Positions 4,061 to 5,965 of a DNA stretch of 5,965 bases are shown here, piece after piece (the stretch's first letter is position 1; each line of letters starts with the position of its first letter). Source of the stretch: Pyrinomonadaceae bacterium (GTDB taxonomy: Bacteria; Acidobacteriota; Blastocatellia; Pyrinomonadales; Pyrinomonadaceae). Position numbers and translations under genes: made by a program. The notes beneath the pieces were generated by a model that worked only from the letters and a program-made list of their open reading frames with translations, did no database searches and was not told the origin of the DNA. The stretch lies in the NCBI GenBank assembly GCA_025929655.1, contig JAICPV010000162.1, positions 1 to 5,965 on the forward strand. Direction: 5' to 3'.

Positions 4061-5965
4061 TCATTTAACCGCTCGAAGCGGTTTCTTGGATTGCGACGGC
4101 CCGAGGCCGGCGGCGGCCTGTTTTACTCTTTGATGAATTCCTTCGGCATCAAGGCCATATTTTCCCAGCAAAAGTTTCGCGTCGCCGTGCGTAACAATTC
4201 GGTCCGGAACACCCATCCGAACCACCTTGACGCGATCTTGCAAGCCATTAGCTTCGAGCAGCTCCATCACCGCCGATCCGAAACCGCCCGCGAGATAAGC
4301 TTCCTCGACCGTCACGATCAGCCGATGCGTTTTTGCTAAATCGAGGATCAATTCCGCGTCGAGCGGCTTTACGAACCGCGCGTTCACTACAGTCGCGTCG
4401 ATGCCGTCTTTCTCAAGATTCGCAGCGGCGTCGAGCGACGGCTGCACCATCGTTCCGTACGCGATGACCGCGACATCGTCACCGTGGCGGACGATCTCGC
4501 CTCTCCCGATCTCAATGATCCTGGGCTCCGCGGAGATATCCGCCCCAAGGCCGCTGCCTCGCGGATAACGGACGGCGGACGGGCCGTTGTGCTCGATTGC
4601 CGTCAGTATCATGTCCCGCAGTTCGGCTTCGTCCTTGGGCGCCATCAGGACCATGTTCGGGTAGCCGCGAAAATAGGCGATATCGAGAAGGCCGTGATGA
4701 GTCGGGCCGTCCGCTCCGACGATACCCGCGCGGTCCATCGCAAAGGTCACGTTCAGGTTTTGCAGGCAAACATCGTGGATCACCTGGTCAAAACCGCGTT
4801 GCAGGAATGTCGAATAGATCGCGGCAACCGGCTTCAATCCTTCGCATGCCATGCCTGCGCAAAACGTAACCGCATGCTGCTCCGCGATACCTACATCGAA
4901 AGCTCGCTGCGGAAACTTTTCGAGCACGAAATCGATACCCGTTCCGTCCGGCATTGCCGCGGTTAGCGCAACGATCTTTTCATCGCGCTCCATCAACTCG
5001 CACATCGTCTTACCGAAAACCTCGGTGTAGGTCGGCGGTGCCTGCTTGGTTGATTTATACGGAAGGCCGGTTGCGGGGTCGAACGGGCCTGTCGCGTGAT
5101 ATGCGTAGTAATTCTTTTCCGGGTTCGGGAAGCCTTTTCCTTTTGTCGTCAACGCATGAACGATCACCGGACCGTCCTCGATTTTCTTCGCTTCCTCTAA
5201 CGCCTTGACCAGGTTTGCGACGTTGTGGCCGTCAACGTAACCGATATATTTGAAGCCAAGTTCGTTGACGAGTGCCCCCGGCAAAACAGCAGCAGCGATC
5301 GCGTCCTTCACGGATTTCGCCGCATTACGCAGATGACGTCCAATGCCGGGAACGCTTCCGAGGGCGTCGCCGATCTCTTCCTTAAGGTTCTGATAGCTTT
5401 GCGCTTCCTTGATGCGGTTGAGGTAGCCACTCAACGAACCGACCGCCGGCGCGATCGACATTCCGTTATCGTTGAGGATGACAATAAGCCGTGATTTCAG
5501 ATGTCCGGCCTGGTTGATCGCCTCCATCGCCATTCCACCGGCGAGGCTCGAATCGCCGATAAACGCGCACACGTGAAAATCTTCATTCTTCTTGTCCCGG
5601 GCGATCGCCATGCCGAGTGCTGCCGAAAGCGACGTCGAGGCATGGCCGGCGCCGAATGTGTCGTATTCCGATTCCGCGCGTCGAAGAAAACCACTCAGTC
5701 CGCCGTGCTGTTTTATCGTATGAAGCCGATCGCGTCGTCCGGTAAGGATCTTATGGGCGTACGCTTGGTGACCTACATCCCAGACCAGCCGGTCGGCCGG
5801 CGTATCGAAAACGTAATGCATCGCGACCGCCAGCTCCACGGCGCCGAGGGACGCTCCCGTGTGACCGCCGACACGAGAGCACGTGTCGATGATGAACTGG
5901 CGAGCCTCGTCGGCGACCTCCTGCAGGTCTTCGACCTTAAGCTGCCGCAGGTCGGCCGGGGAATT
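4061..5965 (-). CDS. dxs: 1-deoxy-D-xylulose-5-phosphate synthase (N-terminus cut by window edge)
   Basis: This thiamine diphosphate enzyme condenses pyruvate and glyceraldehyde 3-phosphate to DXP, the first step of the MEP isoprenoid pathway and a feed into thiamine and pyridoxal synthesis. The frame is open to the window edge, giving 634 visible residues that begin NSPADLRQLKVEDL. Only about 8-10 residues are missing, and the GTG at 5839 is internal. Visible landmarks are GGHTGASLGAVEL (catalytic-site His at 35), WDVGHQAYAHKILTGR, FGAGHASTS, the cofactor motif IGDSSLAGGMA with NDNGMSI about 28 residues on, GIAEQHAVTFCAGMA (conserved Glu), FLQRGFDQVIHD, DRAGIVGADGPTHHG, and YPRGSG. A C-terminal transketolase domain follows (VVNARFVKPLD, EEAYLAGGFGSAV). 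Length is normal for Dxs. The cofactor motif has GDS where GDG is usual. It is the first visible gene of a tight run with the Dsb/VKOR and sigma genes; the promoter is off-window. Confidence 0.97.
   Translation of the reverse strand, partial: NSPADLRQLKVEDLQEVADEARQFIIDTCSRVGGHTGASLGAVELAVAMHYVFDTPADRLVWDVGHQAYAHKILTGRRDRLHTIKQHGGLSGFLRRAESEYDTFGAGHASTSLSAALGMAIARDKKNEDFHVCAFIGDSSLAGGMAMEAINQAGHLKSRLIVILNDNGMSIAPAVGSLSGYLNRIKEAQSYQNLKEEIGDALGSVPGIGRHLRNAAKSVKDAIAAAVLPGALVNELGFKYIGYVDGHNVANLVKALEEAKKIEDGPVIVHALTTKGKGFPNPEKNYYAYHATGPFDPATGLPYKSTKQAPPTYTEVFGKTMCELMERDEKIVALTAAMPDGTGIDFVLEKFPQRAFDVGIAEQHAVTFCAGMACEGLKPVAAIYSTFLQRGFDQVIHDVCLQNLNVTFAMDRAGIVGADGPTHHGLLDIAYFRGYPNMVLMAPKDEAELRDMILTAIEHNGPSAVRYPRGSGLGADISAEPRIIEIGRGEIVRHGDDVAVIAYGTMVQPSLDAAANLEKDGIDATVVNARFVKPLDAELILDLAKTHRLIVTVEEAYLAGGFGSAVMELLEANGLQDRVKVVRMGVPDRIVTHGDAKLLLGKYGLDAEGIHQRVKQAAAGLGPSQSKKPLRAVK

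Noticed and set aside
4484..4966. 160-residue plus-strand open frame inside dxs
   Set aside because: It is antisense to conserved Dxs motifs and shows no independent start signal or domain, so it is a shadow frame.

Overview
The window is ordinary, gene-dense bacterial chromosome of roughly mid-50s GC by eye. Protein style suggests Acidobacteriota, possibly the Blastocatellia/Pyrinomonadaceae group. The signs are a DUF3857-type protein, an ECF sigma factor with an RskA-like anti-sigma, proline/threonine-rich envelope linkers, and a VKOR plus DsbA-like pair. This placement is inference from sequence feel; no phylogenetic marker was tested.

Layout: positions 1-982 hold two plus-strand genes, the C-terminal end of a DUF3857/transglutaminase-type protein and a small multi-span membrane protein of unknown function four bases downstream. 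Positions 964-1305 on the minus strand hold a decayed C-terminal fragment of an M16 (pitrilysin/insulinase) zinc peptidase. It has an in-frame TAA and no N-terminal part, and it fills what would otherwise be an empty convergent junction. Positions 1322-5965 are a tight minus-strand run read in the order dxs (missing only its first few codons at the window edge), a membrane-anchored DsbA-like thiol oxidase, VKOR, an ECF sigma factor, and an RskA-like anti-sigma factor. Gaps are 5 bp (dxs to dsbA-like) and 33 bp (VKOR to the longest reading of the sigma gene). Two junctions are 4-bp ATGA overlaps (dsbA-like to VKOR, sigma to anti-sigma), which points to co-transcription and translational coupling.

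How the genes fit together: Dxs makes 1-deoxy-D-xylulose 5-phosphate, the entry step to MEP-pathway isoprenoids, including quinone tails. VKOR passes electrons from a periplasmic DsbA-like oxidase to quinone, so the first three genes connect quinone supply to disulfide bond formation. The sigma/anti-sigma pair at the end of the run may make the unit stress-responsive. The anti-sigma has no cysteine in its external domain and no zinc HxxxCxxC motif, so direct thiol sensing there is unlikely. No mobile element, CRISPR array, tRNA, rRNA or clear terminator was seen. I see no strong evidence for an entirely new system. The most notable points are the M16 remnant, the dxs-dsbA-VKOR-ECF linkage and a GDS in place of GDG in the thiamine diphosphate motif of Dxs.
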